Numbered from the stretch's first letter, positions 1-11,863 are shown. The stretch is 64,000 nt of DNA from Ridgeia piscesae (GCA_025642075.2 JAODUO010000970.1:252001-316000), one strand, 5' to 3'. Notes: generated by a model from the sequence alone, not told the origin. Numbers and translations: made by a program.

Positions 1-160
1 AACAACAGTGTCTAAAATGGAGACATGCGTATACGAAGATTGGTGCACACTGTTGAATTCATAGTTTGTGTTCACTCGTATGACCGACAGGGATCATCAA
101 TTATTCACCCAATAAGCGGTCTTCTCCACAACTGATCCCCTGTTCTTGGTGCTTAGGAAT

Positions 161-201
161 ATATATATATTTATATATGCATATATATATGCATATATAT
201 A

Positions 202-246
<45 letters not shown>
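161..246. repeat. AT/TATGCA microsatellite
   Basis: Alternating TA dinucleotides with interspersed TATGCA units. The flanks (1-160 and 247-459) show no gene that I can support. Confidence 0.9.
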
Positions 247-249
<3 letters not shown>

Positions 250-461
250 GTGTATGTTTTGCTCTTCACTTTGTTTGTATATTTTGAATGTGGTGTTAGT
301 TAGTAGTTTAATGTTTGTTAGTAGTTTTCATTTAGTAACACATTACACCTTGACTCTCTTCACATTGATGTTTCCATATCTACTTTACAATATGGTTTTA
401 TTCTTCTATTGGTTATTGCTAGACATTGACCAAAATTAACCATATTAATTTTCGTTGTAAG

Positions 462-700
462 TGGGGAGCGGTGGTCACGCGGTAGAGCGCCAGACTGTCA
501 ATCGAGGGGACGGTGGTTCAATCCCACCTGCCGCCGTTTCGAAACTTAGGCAATCTCGTTCACGCCACATTTGCCTGTGTCTTTCGGAAGAGACACTAAA
601 AGTCGGTGGTCCCTTCTATCTGGTATTTAGACAAGGGGAAGTAAATGATCCCACACAGGGGGTAAATATGTAACCTGTAGTGGACTCACTAATTCTAGAG
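462..700 (+). mobile_element. tRNA-derived SINE
   Basis: The head looks like a tRNA: an A-box-like stretch around 470-490 (GCGGTAGAGCG), an anticodon-loop-like CTGTCAA, and a perfect B-box GGTTCAATCCC at 515-525. It is followed by a non-tRNA body with CTTTCGGAAGAGAC and CGGTGGTCCC, which resembles the conserved central domain of widespread metazoan SINEs. The anticodon-like triplet GTC hints at a tRNA-Asp-like ancestor, but the acceptor stem does not close, so this is not a working tRNA gene. The 3' boundary is approximate. No poly-A tail or target duplication was identified. Confidence 0.7.
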
Positions 701-829
701 AAGGACAACTCTAAAAAAACATTGACAATAATGGTCAGCAAGTTGACCGAGGTCATTTAATGGAAGAAGTCATCAATGTTGCCAGTGGTCATTGTGCTGT
801 CCTTTCAATGTCGCTGCATTTGTCCTCAG

Positions 830-997
830 GAAGTCCATTTGAACTGAAGGTGTCCGGAGCGCCAGATGCCAGCAAGGTGAAGGTCACTGGGCCAGGTGTG
901 GAGCACGGTATCCTAGCAACCTTCCGCAGCCACTTCATATGCGAGACACGGGGCGCTGGGGCAGGACAGTTGACCGTGAGAGTGCGAGGACCCAAAG
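830..997 (+). CDS. Filamin-like protein, penultimate coding exon
   Basis: This exon encodes most of a filamin-type immunoglobulin repeat, with the hallmarks SPFELKVSG and AGQLTVRVRGPKG. Filamins crosslink F-actin and act as cortical scaffolds. The exon follows a CTGCATTTGTCCTCAG acceptor and ends at AAAG|GTACGT. The phases fit the exon at 2303: the last G joins GT to make the glycine of GPKGAF. No other filamin exon lies upstream in the window, so the rest of the gene is off the left edge. Protein length cannot be judged. The repeat is clearly filamin; whether it is filamin proper or the jitterbug-type relative is inferred only. Confidence 0.85.
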
Positions 998-1439
998 GTA
1001 CGTAATTTCATGCAGGGACACTAAAGATCAAACTGTTTCGTTGCTAGCTGCAGGGGCTTAGTCAGAGACCTGTCTGTCAGTCTTGCAGACTGGCAGGTAA
1101 CCGATCTAGACAGGTAACTACAACTGACAAGACTGGTGACATTTAGAGGGGACCACGTGTTCACTTCATTAACTAATGGTTCCAAGTGTAAGGTCCACAT
1201 TAATCACTTGCAGAGACACAACTGACAGACACAGGCCATATGGATCAGTAAAAGTAATTAAATAAATGTCTCAAATTACCCTGGGCTGTCATTGAACTGT
1301 AGCCAATAATGATATGCTATGATTGACGTGAATGCATAGCTTCCATGCAAATCGTTCACATGCTAAAAGGCACAGGTTTTAATTTTTAATTTAAGTCTGA
1401 CAAAACATTTATGGCTAAGGGCATTTGGCTAGCATAATT

Positions 1440-1632
<193 letters not shown>

Positions 1633-1866
1633 TGTCTGCGTGTGTGCGTGTGTGTGAGTCCTAGACAATTTACATCACAGATGCCAATTTTTTCAAAGAT
1701 CTAACCACAGAAGAGAAACAATTAAACATTTTGAACGTTTTTGTCTATACACGCTAGTTAAATAATAATTAGATCTAACATGTTTTAAAAAAAAATTGTT
1801 TGTTAGGGATTCTAATAGATAGTCGGTGAATATATTTTTTCATTGAGGAAAACATAACTCTAAAAT

Positions 1867-2262
1867 AGTAATCTGTGCCCATCATGAAATAGTAATTTGT
1901 CCCCATATTTTGTTAACTAACATGTTGATCTGCCTTCAGTAAAATAGTAATTTGTCCCCGTACGTTCTGCAGTAAATATTGATCTGTCCTCCGTATTTTT
2001 GTTAGTAAAATATTGATCAGTCCCCATGTGATCTTCAGCAAAATAGTAATTTGTCCCCACATTTTGTTAACTAAAATGTTTATCTGCCTCCATGCTTTCT
2101 TCAGTAAATAGTGATCTGTCCCTGTACGGTCTTCAGTACAATAGTGATCTGTCCCCATACCGTCTTCAGTAAAATAGTAATCTATCCTCGTACAGTCTTC
2201 AATAAGACACCGACCTGTCCTGCGTATTGTTCGAGTGAAACAGTAACCTGTCCCTTGTGTTT
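1867..2262. repeat. Degenerate ~35-40 bp minisatellite in the last filamin intron
   Basis: About ten diverged tandem units share the core AGTAATTTGTCCCC followed by a T-rich spacer and CTTCAGTAAAATA. It ends about 40 bp before the acceptor of the last filamin exon. Confidence 0.8.
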
Positions 2263-2302
2263 CTGTCAACCAACCCCTGTAGTGTTTCTGTTTCCACCCC
2301 AG

Positions 2303-2559
2303 GTGCCTTCCGTGTTGAGATGCAGCGAGAGAGTCAGCGAGACCGCACCATCCTGTGTCGATACGACCCAACGGAGGTGGGTGAGTACAGCGTCCACGTT
2401 CGCTGGTCAGACAAGGACGTCCCGGGCAGTCCATTCAACGTGCGTATTTTCGACACGAAGGAAGAGCTTGATCGTGCCCTTGCGACGCTGCGACACCGTC
2501 GTCCTGACGCCGCCAATATGACAATGGCGTCGATGACGTGGCATGATGATGACATGTGA
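2303..2559 (+). CDS. Filamin-like protein, last coding exon (C-terminal Ig repeat)
   Basis: This is the terminal filamin repeat, with GAFRVEMQRESQRDRTILC, then YDPTEVGEYSVHVRW, VPGSPFNVRIFD and TKEELDRAL. The motif order matches the C-terminal dimerisation repeat of filamins and of invertebrate jitterbug-like filamins. The acceptor is TTTCCACCCCAG at 2302. The reading frame joins in phase with the exon ending at 997 and stops with TGA at 2557-2559, after a tail containing MASMTWHDDDM. The separating intron is about 1.3 kb and carries microsatellite and minisatellite DNA. The coding sequence looks undamaged. The 3' UTR follows, but its end was not fixed. Confidence 0.88.
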
Positions 2560-4140
2560 GATGTCAGTGCAACCGCACTTAAGGTCATCGCCGACACTGG
2601 ACCAACGTAGCCCGAGTCACTGACATCCATACGAGCTGATTCTCCTAATTTTGCTCTTTATAAATGAATTAGCTCCTAAACAGTGATCGTGAATAATGAC
2701 AACAGTCAACACTAAGACATGCCACGTGGTCACCTTAGTTGGAACTACTGACCTCGGTGATCAAACAGCTTTGTCATGTCACTCAAAAGCACTTTTAGTT
2801 TAATAATGGGTATCATTTATTGGATTGCTGGGTTTTTATGATTACCTTAGATAAATGGTTTCACTGATTCTTGGTCAAGTTGCGTTTGTAAACATATGAC
2901 AAAGTAATTTACGCAGTCAGCTGGCAGTTTTCAGTGGCAATGCAGCAGTGAGAAAGAAGCATTTTGTGAACTTCTACAATATCCGATCTGTGTATTTACT
3001 GTCTGATTTTTTATTGTATTTATCGATACATATCTGGTACATTGGCGTGGAATGTGGATGTGGTAAACAATACTTTAGCAGATGTCACACCTGGTAGCCT
3101 TTAGGACATGTCTTCACTGTGCAACCTTGACCTTTTGCTAGTTTGACCTTTCCACGTTGACCTCGCATTGGTTAGTCTATTGGTTTGATGTCGTATGTTC
3201 TTTGCACATTTTTTTAGACGGGAAAAGTTAGATTAACAGTGTCATATTTTTCACTGCGCTCTATGTATGATGTTTAGATTAAACGGAGAACATAACATGC
3301 TAACAAGCAAGTTAATTAATATATATTATATACTAATTTCTGAGCTATTAACCAGTTAACAATGTAGTCATTTTTCTGAGATCAAGACAATGCCGGTGTT
3401 GTGAAACCACGTTAGTGAAATACAGCACTGGCAACAATTATAATTCATGTTACAGTATAAAGACTGTTTGTTTGTGAGCTTGATTTGTGGTGAACAAATC
3501 TGTCGCGGTTAGAAACCACCCATTGTTTTTGTTTTGCGGATCAGAAATCCACACTTGTTTGTAGACGTGATTAACAACTAGTGGTCACTCTGCCGCTTGT
3601 ATTGACATCATAGTTGTATCCACATTAATCATGCATATCACTAGTACTTCACAGCACATATATGACAGATATAATATTATTCATTGTGCACACGCATGCT
3701 GGTAAAATGTTCAATGAAAATATCTAGCATTATGGTTACTAAAAATAATTGCATCTAATGTAAGATGTTATTACCATGATTATAAATAGCATTAGTTGCT
3801 AACAATAAATATTAAGTATGATTAGTACTTGTTTATAAAGCTGATTGTTCACTGCAGAATGTCTAGGAGCGTGCACTGTAAATGGCATATATACAGCCTG
3901 TAGCACACATTAGTGCCATTGTGTGTAGGGGGAGTCTGTAGTGCTAATTATCTTCCCAATGTTTCACGCTGATATGATGTGTAATAAATGTATGTCCAAC
4001 ACTGACACATGTTTAACTTGACCACTATGCATTATTATTATGGCAGTAGGGAAATTTACTCAAATAGACTGCTTGAATAAGAAATGAAATTTCTTCATAA
4101 GACAGAAGGTTGTTCAGTCTTTCATTCTTATTAACCGGGT
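2560..4140. other. Filamin 3' UTR and gene-free spacer
   Basis: No coding region of convincing length or family is seen on either strand. An AATAAA-like motif near 3803 could end the filamin transcript, but I cannot choose it over others. Confidence 0.5.
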
Positions 4141-4145
4141 GATGG

Positions 4146-4146
<1 letters not shown>

Positions 4147-4198
<52 letters not shown>

Positions 4199-4245
4199 AC
4201 ATATATTTACATATATATATATACATATATATTGATATATGCACA
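4147..4245. repeat. AT microsatellite
   Basis: TA repeats with TATACATATA interruptions. The next 1.1 kb (4250-5400) has short AT-rich frames only and nothing I can assign. Confidence 0.9.
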
Positions 4246-5396
4246 ATAAAGAGTAGTTGAATGAATGAAAATAGTGTTTGATTTTTTTGCATATAGAGAT
4301 ATACACACTTATATATATATCGTCTAAATCCACATATTCGTTTTTATATGGGGGCAGGTAAAACAGGTAAAAAAATCGATAAATTAAAATTGGGTGTCGA
4401 TTCCAGGCATAGATCCCATTCGTGACCGTCGTCCTTTTAAATGTAAGCCGCATTTAGATTAGCTAGGAACTGCGAATCAGGCACAACTTATGAGTTATAC
4501 TTCGCTCACGCCGGCCAGTTTGACTACGTTCTATCAGAATGTTGCATACCCATTCATAAGGTCGGAATCGGGAAAGCATGGTATCAGTGGAAAGCCTAGT
4601 GATTGGTCTATCCAATATATATATATTTGTATACACCCGATTACGACTGTAAGAATTCTACATCCATTCCACTGCCATACAGCAGCATACAGATAACAGT
4701 TTCATTCATAGCGTTTTTTTACTTGCCATATAAATTCATCGAAATTACCTATGTTGCATATATTGTATTGTATACATATACGCAATATGTATTTTACTTG
4801 ACCGCACACAGTGGTAATACTTACAATAGCAATATGCGGGCTACGTTTTGGACGCCGACCGTTGCCAGATAAGGTGATGTCTCTCACTAAAATATGTTGT
4901 CATCCGTACTTCGTGAACATCAGGGAAATGTTTAAAACTGTTTTAGCCTTGCCAAAAACATGTCCTTTTTGACACACTTTGGGGGCTGCTCTCAGGAGGG
5001 TTCCACCCCAAATGTTATTGTCATTGGTCATTCCGTAATCGCCCGACACGAGAAATTTAAAGGTTTGTTGTTGATGTTTGAAAAAAGATATTTACTTTTT
5101 TGAAAATGAACAATAAAAACGGTGAACGTGGTGACATAACAGCCTATAAAGGCATTGCGTGTAAAATATGCATGTAAAATAAAATAATTCAGTACACCAA
5201 TATCATTCCGGTTTTTTTCTCAACAGTTCCATTTTCGCTGTAGGTACATAATGTTGTACAACCAATATTGAATATAAACGTACCAACGGTTGCAACACAG
5301 TGCCAAAATAATATATCTACATAATTTGCATATATGCAAAACATGAAAAAACCTGAACTACGTATGCTTACATAGTTTTGTATATTGAGTCTTGTG

Positions 5397-5400
<4 letters not shown>

Positions 5401-5458
<58 letters not shown>

Positions 5459-5580
5459 ATTTTAATTATATTAATTTAATTACAATATATATAATTTTAA
5501 TTATATATATAATTATAATGTGCGCGTTTATATATACATATAAACGCGCACAATATAATTATACATATATATGCAAATGC
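5401..5580. repeat. AT-rich tract with a long imperfect palindrome
   Basis: A (TA)n run is followed by nested TAATTTAATTATA inverted repeats. A strong hairpin follows at about 5519-5553, with arms TGTGCGCGTTTATA and TATAAACGCGCACA. It sits just before the amplified signal-peptide repeats of the receptor pseudogene and occupies the place where the intact paralogues carry their conserved promoter block. Confidence 0.85.
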
Positions 5581-5592
5581 GCACACACGAAA

Positions 5593-6024
5593 GCGCTGCT
5601 GGTCGTAATAACAATGCTTACGTCAATGGCATGCATGGCCGCGCTGCTGGTCGTAATAACAATGCTTACGTCAATGGCATGCATGGCCGCGCTGCTGGTC
5701 GTAATAACAATGCTTACGTCAATGGCATCCATGGCCGCACTGCTGGTCGTAATAACAATGCTTACGTCAATGGCATGCATGACCGCGCTGCTGGTCGTAA
5801 TAACAATGCTTACGTCAATGGCATGCATGGCCGCACTGCTGGTCGTAATAACAATGCTTGCGTCAATGGCATGCATGGCCGCGCTGCTGGTCGTAATAAC
5901 AATGCTTACGTCAATGGCATGCATGGCCGCACTGCTGGTCGTAATAACAATGCTTACGTCAATAGCATGCATGGCCGCGCTGCTGGTCGTAATAAAAATG
6001 CTTACGTCAATTTGCTGTTGCAAA
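5593..6024 (+). repeat. 48-bp tandem repeat of signal-peptide codons (x9)
   Basis: Nine head-to-tail 48-bp units start at 5593, 5641, 5689, 5737, 5785, 5833, 5881, 5929 and 5977. They are nearly identical, with single-base variants such as GCGCTG/GCACTG. Each unit is 16 codons and matches the first 16 codons of the intact gene at 17019. Confidence 0.95.
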
Positions 6025-6333
6025 TCGATTGTATGTAATAATAGTGGAATAGCAGCTGATAATGGTCGTTTTTGTTATTGCCTACCAGGAACTGACGGCG
6101 ATAATTGTGAGAAAACTGTTACGGATTGGACGACAAGATAAGACGCATCTCAATCATCAGACTTTGGATCTTGGTATGTGGCTAGCTTTGCTGTTGCCGC
6201 AACGTATGACCGTGCCTGCTTAACCACAATAGAGAGGTATCCTTGGTGGAGGGTTCATTTGGGAGTAATATTGGAAGTAGGCGACGGGCAAGTGATCCCG
6301 TACCTACCTACTAGGTGGGGATATCAATTCACT

Positions 6334-7083
6334 ATATCGTGGCGTGTGTTGGTTGGTATCATTAGCACTGGCAGATTCAAGTCATGTTGTTACGACAATG
6401 AAAATGTGTATGACAAAATCACAATGTTGTGGCGTGTTATGGTTGGTGTCATTACTGGCAGATACAAGTCATGTTGTTACGACAATGAAAAGGGGTATGA
6501 CAAAATCACAATGTTGTGTCGTGTTATGGTTGGTGTCATTAGCACTGGCAGATACAAGTCATGTTGTTACGACAATGAAAAGGGGTATGACAAAATCACA
6601 ATGTCGTGGCGTGTTATGGTTGGTGTCATTAGCACTGGCAGATACAAGTCATGTTGTTACGACAATGAAAATGTGTATGACAAAATCACAATGTTGTGGC
6701 GTGTTATGGTTGGTGTCATTAGCACTGGCAGATACAAGTCATGTTGTTACGACAATGAAAATGGGTATGACAAAATCACAATGTCGTGGCGTGTTATGGT
6801 TGGTGTCATTAGCACTGGCAGATACAAGTCATGTTGTTACGACAATGAAAATGTGTATGACAAAATCACAATGTTGTGGCGTGTTATGGTTGGTGTCATT
6901 AGCACTGGCAGATACAAGTCATGTTGTTACGACAATGAAAAGGGGTATGACAAAATCACAATGTCATGGCGTGTTATGGTTGGTGTCATTAGCACTGGCA
7001 GATACAAGTCATGTTGTTACGACAATGAAAATGTATATGACAAAATCACAATGTTGTGGCGTGTTATGGTTGGTGTCATTAGC
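6334..7083 (+). repeat. 90-bp tandem repeat inside the lectin domain (x8)
   Basis: Eight units carry the shared TATGACAAAATCACAATG motif at about 6409, 6496, 6586, 6676, 6766, 6856, 6946 and 7036. The spacing is 90 bp except for one 87-bp unit lacking one codon. Each encodes YDKITM-WRVMVGVISTGRY-KSCCYDNE. The later units alternate two variants, giving a 180-bp higher-order period. The unit matches residues about 115-144 of the intact gene at 17019. Confidence 0.95.
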
Positions 7084-7103
7084 GTTTCTCATTCAGTGAC
7101 AAT

Positions 7104-7560
7104 TCTATAGAATATTCTAGTGTTTTGCGTATAGTTTTCTATATAATATTCTATAGGAATTTTGCGTATAATTTTCAATAGAAAATTCTATAGGATTTTT
7201 GTGTAGTTTTCTATATAATATTCTATAGAATATTGATGGTTTCTATAGGAAATATCCTATAGAATATTTCCTATAGAAAACCATAAAAATCCTATAGAAT
7301 ATTCTATAGAATGTTTACTGTTTTCTATAGGAAATATTCTACAGTTTTTTTATAGTTTCCGTAGGAAATATCCTAAAGAATATTCTATAGTATTTTGATA
7401 GTTTTCCATAGGAAATATCCTAAAGAACTTTCTATAGTATGCTTTTAGTTTTACATAGGAAACATCCTATAGGAAATATGCTATAGAATAGTGTACAGGA
7501 TTTAAAGTTTTTTCTAGGAAAAATCCTATAGAAATTCAATAAGATATTTCCTTTAGAAAA
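7104..7560. repeat. CTATAG-rich palindromic repeat block A
   Basis: Dense repetition of ATTCTATAGAA, TTTCCTATAGGAAATA and related self-complementary motifs directly after the pseudogene. It resembles the larger block at 15720-16605. No gene is seen from 7560 to 7850. Confidence 0.85.
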
Positions 7561-7849
7561 AGTCCCCTTTTGATACACTTTCAGTCAAAATTTAAATGTT
7601 GTACTTTGGGTTCGGGTCAATTGTTTCAGCAACATTTTTTCGAATTATCATTTGCTCACTCCAGTCTCAATGACAATGGGGATTCAGGCGTGTGGGCAAC
7701 CACCATGGATTAGCTGTAATGCTTTGAGCTATATATCACAATTTTTTTTTAATTGACACGTGAGCATATGGAACATCTTAGTTGACAATGCAAAAAATGC
7801 ATGCCCGCATGTTTCATAAGATATGCATTATATGGACTATGAAATTTAC

Positions 7850-9481
7850 CTGATACGTTTTCCACTTGGCCCAGCTTCTGCTTCCTCAATGGGTACATCA
7901 AACACTTCACGTGGTTCAACTGGTGTTGGCTGTCTTACCAGCAGTTCCAGCCTGTTGACAGTATCCTCAGACACTGAAACAATAGCATAATCAACTTATC
8001 AATTAAACCAAATAAGTGTTAAGTTACAAGACAATTCTCCCTTTACCATGTCAGTGTTAGCAAGCAACTATATGCCTGAATTCTGTCACCAGTGTTTTGT
8101 ATTTGATACAATTAAATACCTTGAAACATGTGCACTCACAAATTTGTGCCCCATGGTGTGTGTATATGGGACACACCACAAATCACTGACGGTCAGCTCA
8201 TTTGGCGCTGCGGGGTCTTAGTGGCAACCATGAAATGGTCAGCATATTTTAAAGATACAACAGTTTTGTTACAATTGTGTAGGTCATAAATTATCTACAA
8301 AACATTATCACCTTTAGCCATTCTTACTGCCAGAAAGAATGCTGACGTCTCTTCTTCCAGCACCTTTATTCGCTCGGTGCTGTCACGAAACGTTTCCAGT
8401 GACTTGAGTAGTATTGTACCGCTTCAACCATGGTTAATTGGTGTTGCAGCCTCTTGCAATGTTCACACTCTACTTCTCTGTCTTTGCCATACGTGTCCTA
8501 CAATTCAACAGCTGCTATATTAAAATGGACATAGATCAGAATTATAAAGATTGCCAAATGTGTGCAAACAAAACCCCACTGAAGGCTTCATCACTGGAGT
8601 GCATGTAACATTGTTCATAGTATATACAACTTCAAAATGCAGGTCACATTCATTTTTTATGACAACATTTATGAGCAAGATAACATATGGATCGCTAATA
8701 GCAAACTGTACATGTATTAGTTTGACAATTAATTATTTCATAAAATATCTTCAGGTTTTCTAAAATAGTGGCTGTCGATGACTTCATCAATTTGTTTTTG
8801 TGGCACCTTGCGATAAAGTGGCCTTCACGGTGGGTAACATTTCCTGAAACGAAATCATGGAATTGTGAATACAGAATGCACAACATTGTAATGGCCCAGA
8901 TCCACACAAAACTAACTGATGTTGATTGTGAGGACCTGTACCAAAAGTCATCTTTTTATTGGAATCTAAGATGGTCATCTTGTATATTGTGCACATATGC
9001 CATTGTTTAATGCTGGTATATATCAAATCTATTATGGCTAATTACGAGATGACAATGTGAAGTTAATCTGAAATGTACAGTACATGGATAAAACCCATGA
9101 CATCCTGATTATATTTAACATGAGAACAAATAATGTATTTATATGTAATACATTTGTTGTAGCTATTTCATCAAAGTTCAGATTATCTAATTTTAAGTAA
9201 CGATACTAGATTTAATTGAGAGAAGTGTAGCTATAAATGGACAAATATTTTTGTTTACCGTATGCCATAGCTTTATGCAATGACTCGTCCACCCGTCATT
9301 TGGTGGACGGGAAAAAAATTATGTTAATGCAGAGGGGACCAAAGTATTACTGTATGTAATTTGGGCAACATGCACCTGTAGACGTCCACAAAAATACTGT
9401 GTTTTATTACATCTTTCCTTTCTATGTACCGATTCTATTTAACGATTAATACAATCTCATTGTGTATTCTATGAATATAAC

Positions 9482-9561
<80 letters not shown>

Positions 9562-9566
9562 TATAC

Positions 9567-9650
<84 letters not shown>

Positions 9651-9826
9651 GTTCCTATATAATAAAATAAATCTTAATTAAATTACTTCATCACTATCTG
9701 ACGAGATAATCTTTCGTTTCGGTTCCAGCTTCCCACGGCCAAGTTCAGGTGTCTTTGGGTCTTCCCCAGAGACTTCTGCCCCGTTAGTGAGCTTTTTTCT
9801 CAGGTTGATTAGGTGTCCATGTTGAG
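7850..9826 (-). CDS. Unidentified multi-exon gene fragment (minus strand)
   Basis: Three stretches on the minus strand look like spliced coding exons. At 9826-9687 a TTTTTTGCAG acceptor opens a lysine- and serine-rich segment ([15 protein letters not shown]) that ends at a possible GAA|GTAATT donor. At 8497-8328 an acceptor (GAATTGTAG) and a GTAAGA donor bound a coiled-coil-like segment ([19 protein letters not shown], then [11 protein letters not shown] after a one-base frameshift). At 7973-7850 the segment [20 protein letters not shown] ends at ATCAG|GTAAAT. A fourth possible exon begins at 8843 after CGTTTCAG, with a frame reading [21 protein letters not shown] do not recognise the family. 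The frameshift suggests decay, and a transposon-derived gene is possible. Joining these exons into one gene is inference. Confidence 0.35.
9488..9647. repeat. (TA)n microsatellite
   Basis: About 160 bp of nearly pure TA repeat. Confidence 0.95.
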
Positions 9827-9956
9827 CTGCAAAAAATTGGATGTGCTGTTATTTAGTATTAGCATATGCTACACATTCACAATACTAATCAACTGTATTC
9901 ACATGTGGAGAAGTATTATTTTATTTAAAAAAGGTAATGTGGTTATATGTTGAACA

Positions 9957-10850
9957 CATGGGTGGGGGTCAATTCAAAAAGAAATGGAATTGATCAATTC
10001 AATTCCTATATTTGAGCAGGAATTTGAATTGAATCATTTGGAACAAAATTAATTAAATTGGAATTGAATGAAAAGGAACTGAGCATCTTATCATTTTGTG
10101 ATGCTGATAAGGATATTTTACAGATAGTTGGGTGTATTGCTGTACAGGCAATGTTTTTAATGACCTTAAATAAACGTGGACAAGCTGCTGGTCAAACATT
10201 ATCCAACAATTAATCAGTGGATGAAACTGGTGAATGGGAAGTCAATTTGTCTTGTCCTACCTGCCTTGTGTGAATGAGTAGCTGGGGACTCCTTCAAAGA
10301 ACCATTGAAATTGCCCAGATAACAGTCACACTTTCCCATAAGTGAAGCAAGGATATCTCCAAACAGTCTAACGTGTGACGAGTTAAAGCAGTAAGATTAC
10401 CAATGCAAACATAAGCACAGCGAAAAATGACAACACTTGTAGATTATAACCAGAATATTATCGACAACCATCATTTATTATAAATGTTGTACAAATTGAA
10501 ATATATAATTATATTTTACCCAGCAAGTGCTACCAAGTAGCCAATCAGTGGTTTTTATATGTTCTTCCTAGTTTCATGTAACTAAATTTTCCTAGCCGAA
10601 ATAGTGATTATATAAATACATAGCATACTCTATCACCCCCTGTATGCATGCACATTAATGATATATAATTGTATGCTTAACGTTTGTTATGTGAATTGGA
10701 GTGGGAATTGGAATTAAACGATTTCAGATGGAATTGGAAACCACCTAATTGAAAGAAATTTAATTGGAATTTGATAAAAGAAATTGCAATGAATTTGGAG
10801 CAGGAATTGGAATTGATTGAATGCAATTGACGTACCCAGCCAGACCCGAG
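9957..10850. mobile_element. Non-autonomous hAT-like element with AATTG-rich ends, copy 1
   Basis: The left end (GGGTGGGGGTCAATTC) and right end (GCAATTGACGTACCCAGCC) are imperfect inverted repeats. Both ends grade inward into TTGGAATTGAA simple repeats. The interior shares tracts with copy 2 at 10973 (AGGCAATG, GGTCAAACATTA, CCTTGTGTGAATGAGT). No transposase frame remains. The superfamily assignment rests on the CAGGGCTGGG-type end of copy 2 and is tentative. Confidence 0.55.
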
Positions 10851-10972
10851 CCCTTACGTAATTTAATGAGTCGGATGCCCAAAAATAAAAATATGACCTA
10901 GACATATAAAACTTTAGTAAACTTAAAATTTATAATAAATTGTGTTTTAAACAAGAGCCCTCTAATAGACTC

Positions 10973-11480
10973 AGGGCTGGGGGGGTCAATTCAAAATGAA
11001 TTGATCAATTAAATTCCAATTCACTTCCAGAATTGGAGCAGGAATTGGAATAGTTTGAACAAAATGAATGGGAAGATATCGAATTGAATCGAAATTGGAA
11101 CTGAAAGATTTTGCATTAAATTGGAATTGAATAAAAAGGAATTGAACATCTGATATTTCTGTGATGCAGTGAATGATAGTTTACAGACAATTGGGAGTAT
11201 TGCATTGCAGGCAATGATGTTTAATGACCAAGACAATTTGGAAAATGAAGCTACTGGTCAAACATTAATCAGTGGATGAAACTGATGAATGGGACGTTAA
11301 TTGGGCTTGTCCTACTGCCTTGTGTGAATGAGTGCTGGCTGAGTACTGCTTCAAAGAACCATTGAAATTGGCCAAATAACAATCAGGCTTTCCCAGTGTC
11401 TGGTACTAAACAAATATTAGGACAATCCAGGTAGGTACCAGGAGTGAAACCAGGATACCTTCAAACAGTCCAAAGTGTAC
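10973..11480. mobile_element. Non-autonomous hAT-like element, diverged copy 2 (truncated)
   Basis: It begins CAGGGCTGGGGGGGTCAATT and is a direct-orientation, diverged copy of 9957-10850 that lacks a recognisable right end. The following 11480-11855 has no gene that I can support. Confidence 0.55.
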
Positions 11481-11863
11481 CCAGTGTAATTACATTATAA
11501 CAAACATGACACTTGGTTTATTTTATTATTCATTTAATGTAGTATGTTTTGGTTTCTTTATCTTAATAGATATGCGATACATATTTTGAAGATGTAGATA
11601 TTAATTATATAATTATTATATCAATATGCATCAAAATATAAGACACTGTATCACCTCCCTGTATTCCCCATGTGTTCATTATTTATTTTATGTCCCAAAT
11701 TTCAGCTGACATTTTATACTGACATTTTAAAACATAATGATATAGTGTACCTTGCTGAAAGTTTACAGGTAAACTAAGTTTTTAAAATGTTGCCAGCAAA
11801 TTTCGGACTGACGCGCGTCATCAATATAAGCACCAATCGTGTTTCATGTCGATCTGTTGTATA

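Larger units (their letters stand above)
5593..7110 (+). pseudogene. Amplified pseudogene of the EGF/fucolectin-type receptor family
   Basis: This is homologous to the intact gene at 17019. A hydrophobic signal-peptide-like segment (ALLVVITMLTSMACMA) is repeated nine times. It is followed by the first EGF-like motif (FCYCLPGTDGDNCEK) and DWTT. An in-frame TAA at 6139-6141 replaces the usual glycine-lysine codons. The same frame reopens without a shift and encodes the first fucolectin-type domain (ERYPWWRVHLGVILEVGDGQ). Within that domain a 30-residue segment is repeated about eight times before the frame ends at 7110. The second EGF/lectin half, membrane helix and tail are absent, as is the conserved upstream block. 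Both repeat units are multiples of three, so the frame survived amplification. A translated product would be a string of hydrophobic repeats ending in a small EGF-like motif; I consider it a pseudogene. Confidence 0.85.

Noticed and set aside
462..540. Functional tRNA gene
   Set aside because: A- and B-box-like sequences are present, but the acceptor stem does not pair and a SINE body follows.
5593..6024. Nine regular repeats resembling a CRISPR array
   Set aside because: There are no spacers: the 48-bp units are contiguous and encode signal-peptide codons of a known local gene family in a eukaryotic context.
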